NCBI RefSeq assembly: GCF_017916325.1
Contig: NC_090162.1
Span: forward strand, 1,001,001-1,065,000
Origin: Leishmania martiniquensis
Lineage: Eukaryota; Euglenozoa; Kinetoplastea; Trypanosomatida; Trypanosomatidae
DNA: 64,000 nt
Direction of reading: 5' to 3'
Under the pieces are notes generated by a model that was not told the origin of the DNA, ran no database searches, and worked only from the letters and a program-made list of their open reading frames with translations. The translations under genes were made by a program, and so were the position numbers. Below are positions 61,875 through 64,000 of this stretch, one piece after another (within the stretch, counting starts at the first letter, position 1; every line of letters begins with the position of its first letter).

Positions 61875-64000
61875 ATTCCCTCTTCGCGGCCCGTGCCGGC
61901 CTCCCCTTATTGCGGTCTGGTGCTCCAGTATTCGATATTCCCTCTTCGCGGCCCGTGCCGGCCTCCCCTTATTGCGGTCTGGTGCTCCAGTATTCGATAT
62001 TCCCTCTTCGCGGCCCGTGCCGGCCTCCCCTTATTGCGGTCTGGTGCTCCAGTATTCGATATTCCCTCTTCGCGGCCCGTGCCGGCCTCCCCTTATTGCG
62101 GTCTGGTGCTCCAGTATTCGATATTCCCTCTTCGCGGCCCGTGCCGGCCTCCCCTTATTGCGGTCTGGTGCTCCAGTATTCGATATTCCCTCTTCGCGGC
62201 CCGTGCCGGCCTCCCCTTATTGCGGTCTGGTGCTCCAGTATTCGATATTCCCTCTTCGCGGCCCGTGCCGGCCTCCCCTTATTGCGGTCTGGTGCTCCAG
62301 TATTCGATATTCCCTCTTCGCGGCCCGTGCCGGCCTCCCCTTATTGCGGTCTGGTGCTCCAGTATTCGATATTCCCTCTTCGCGGCCCGTGCCGGCCTCC
62401 CCTTATTGCGGTCTGGTGCTCCAGTATTCGATATTCCCTCTTCGCGGCCCGTGCCGGCCTCCCCTTATTGCGGTCTGGTGCTCCAGTATTCGATATTCCC
62501 TCTTCGCGGCCCGTGCCGGCCTCCCTTATTGCGGTCTGGTGCTCCAGTATTCGATATTCCCTCTTCGCGGCCCGTGCCGGCCTCCCCTTATTGCGGTCTG
62601 GTGCTCCAGTATTCGATATTCCCTCTTCGCGGCCCGTGCCGGCCTCCCTTATTGCGGTCTGGTGCTCCAGTATTCGATATTCCCTCTTCGCGGCCCGTGC
62701 CGGCCTCCCCTTATTGCGGTCTGGTGCTCCAGTATTCGATATTCCCTCTTCGCGGCCCGTGCCGGCCTCCCTTATTGCGGTCTGGTGCTCCAGTATTCGA
62801 TATTCCCTCTTCGCGGCCCGTGCCGGCCTCCCCTTATTGCGGTCTGGTGCTCCAGTATTCGATATTCCCTCTTCGCGGCCCGTGCCGGCCTCCCTTATTG
62901 CGGTCTGGTGCTCCAGTATTCGATATTCCCTCTTCGCGGCTCGTGCCGGCCTCCCCTTATTGCGGTCTGGTGCTCCAGTATTCGATATTCCCTCTTCGCG
63001 GCCCGTGCCGGCCTCCCCTTATTGCGGTCTGGTGCTCCAGTATTCGATATTCCCTCTTCGCGGCCCGTGCCGGCCTCCCTTATTGCGGTCTGGTGCTCCA
63101 GTATTCGATATTCCCTCTTCGCGGCCCGTGCCGGCCTCCCTTATTGCGGTCTGGTGCTCCAGTATTCGATATTCCCTCTTCGCGGCCCGTGCCGGCCTCC
63201 CCTTATTGCGGTCTGGTGCTCCAGTATTCGATATTCCCTCTTCGCGGCCCGTGCCGGCCTCCCCTTATTGCGGTCTGGTGCTCCAGTATTCGATATTCCC
63301 TCTTCGCGGCCCGTGCCGGCCTCCCCTTATTGCGGTCTGGTGCTCCAGTATTCGATATTCCCTCTTCGCGGCCCGTGCCGGCCTCCCCTTATTGCGGTCT
63401 GGTGCTCCAGTATTCGATATTCCCTCTTCGCGGCCCGTGCCGGCCTCCCCTTATTGCGGTCTGGTGCTCCAGTATTCGATATTCCCTCTTCGCGGCCCGT
63501 GCCGGCCTCCCCTTATTGCGGTCTGGTGCTCCAGTATTCGATATTCCCTCTTCGCGGCCCGTGCCGGCCTCCCCTTATTGCGGTCTGGTGCTCCAGTATT
63601 CGATATTCCCTCTTCGCGGCCCGTGCCGGCCTCCCCTTATTGCGGTCTGGTGCTCCAGTATTCGATATTCCCTCTTCGCGGCCCGTGCCGGCCTCCCCTT
63701 ATTGCGGTCTGGTGCTCCAGTATTCGATATTCCCTCTTCGCGGCCCGTGCCGGCCTCCCCTTATTGCGGTCTGGTGCTCCAGTATTCGATATTCCCTCTT
63801 CGCGGCCCGTGCCGGCCTCCCCTTATTGCGGTCTGGTGCTCCAGTATTCGATATTCCCTCTTCGCGGCCCGTGCCGGCCTCCCCTTATTGCGGTCTGGTG
63901 CTCCAGTATTCGATATTCCCTCTTCGCGGCCCGTGCCGGCCTCCCCTTATTGCGGTCTGGTGCTCCAGTATTCGATATTCCCTCTTCGCGGCCCGTGCCG

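Larger units (their letters stand above)
1810..64000 (+). repeat. Giant 62-bp satellite/minisatellite array
   Basis: A 62-bp unit is repeated head to tail from 1810 to the window edge: 1007 full copies and a 24-base partial copy starting at 63977. With the unit numbered from ATTCCC, C-runs lie at 4-6 and 29-32, the palindrome GCCGGC at 21-26, GGCC at 14-17 and 24-27, TTATTGCGG at 33-41, a small hairpin CTGG-TGCT-CCAG at 43-54 and TATTCGAT at 55-62. The composition is 5 A, 23 C, 15 G and 19 T (61% GC), with six CpG. Most copies are identical. The differences are 267 single-base deletions, nearly all in the two C-runs, and rare clustered substitutions. No spacer, gene or inserted element breaks the array. 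The plus strand has no stop codon in any frame and no ATG. The minus strand has one TAA per unit. Array length and homogeneity fit satellite DNA maintained by unequal exchange or rolling-circle amplification. Chromosomal location and function cannot be read from the sequence. Confidence 0.98.

Noticed and set aside
1810..64000. CRISPR array
   Set aside because: The repeats are directly contiguous with no unique spacers, the unit is longer than typical CRISPR repeats, and no cas gene is in view.
1810..64000. Integron cassette array or attC-like repeats, since attC sites can be about 60 bp
   Set aside because: There are no gene cassettes between copies, no integrase, and no attC-type core site (GTTRRRY) in the unit.
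1810..64000. Plasmid iterons or a replication origin
   Set aside because: Iterons are short and few. About 1000 copies without a Rep gene, DnaA-box cluster or AT-rich unwinding element do not fit.
1810..64000. A giant repetitive protein gene on the plus strand
   Set aside because: The frames are open but contain no ATG; the unit length is not a multiple of three; and frequent one-base deletions would switch frame repeatedly. All three frames are equally open, which is not the signature of coding selection in one frame.

Overview
The window is almost entirely one tandem repeat. From position 1810 to the window edge at 64000 (about 97% of the sequence) a GC-rich 62-bp unit is repeated head to tail, with no interruption, spacer or inserted gene. 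Following the unit phase along the array gives 1007 complete units plus the first 24 bases of another: 1007 x 62 bp minus 267 one-base deletions accounts for the distance exactly. The array runs off the right edge, so its true length is unknown and is at least 62.2 kb.

Layout. 1-720 is GC-rich sequence with overlapping, unrecognisable ATG-initiated frames on both strands, none supported as a gene. 721-1110 is mixed-composition non-coding sequence with one terminator-like hairpin. 1111-1759 is stop-rich and, from about 1260, poor in G on the + strand. 1760-1809 is a junction holding two short pieces of the repeat unit and a duplicated 8-mer. 1810-2305 is the first block of the array, where sequence types are mixed. 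2306-64000 is the homogenised array with rare clustered variant units. I found no supportable protein gene, tRNA, rRNA, transposase, CRISPR array or telomere repeat.

Organism. The sequence does not identify one. A near-identical tandem array of more than 62 kb is what eukaryotic satellite DNA looks like (centromeric, pericentromeric, subtelomeric, sex- or B-chromosome), and that is my working inference. The flank carries no marker of domain: no intron-containing gene, no telomere and no transposon relic that I recognise. One hairpin at 808-831 looks like a bacterial intrinsic terminator, so a prokaryotic source is not excluded, and there an array of this size would be exceptional.

What stands out. 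(1) The + strand from 1805 to the window end contains no TAA, TAG or TGA in any of the three frames, and the array has no ATG on that strand. (2) Linked substitutions at unit positions 8 and 12 occur in the first units and reappear in small islands tens of kb apart. (3) Nearly all length variation is loss of one C from one of two C-runs in the unit, which looks like long-read homopolymer error but could be real. (4) The unit is strongly strand-asymmetric (5 A against 19 T) and its 62-bp length is close to six turns of B-DNA.
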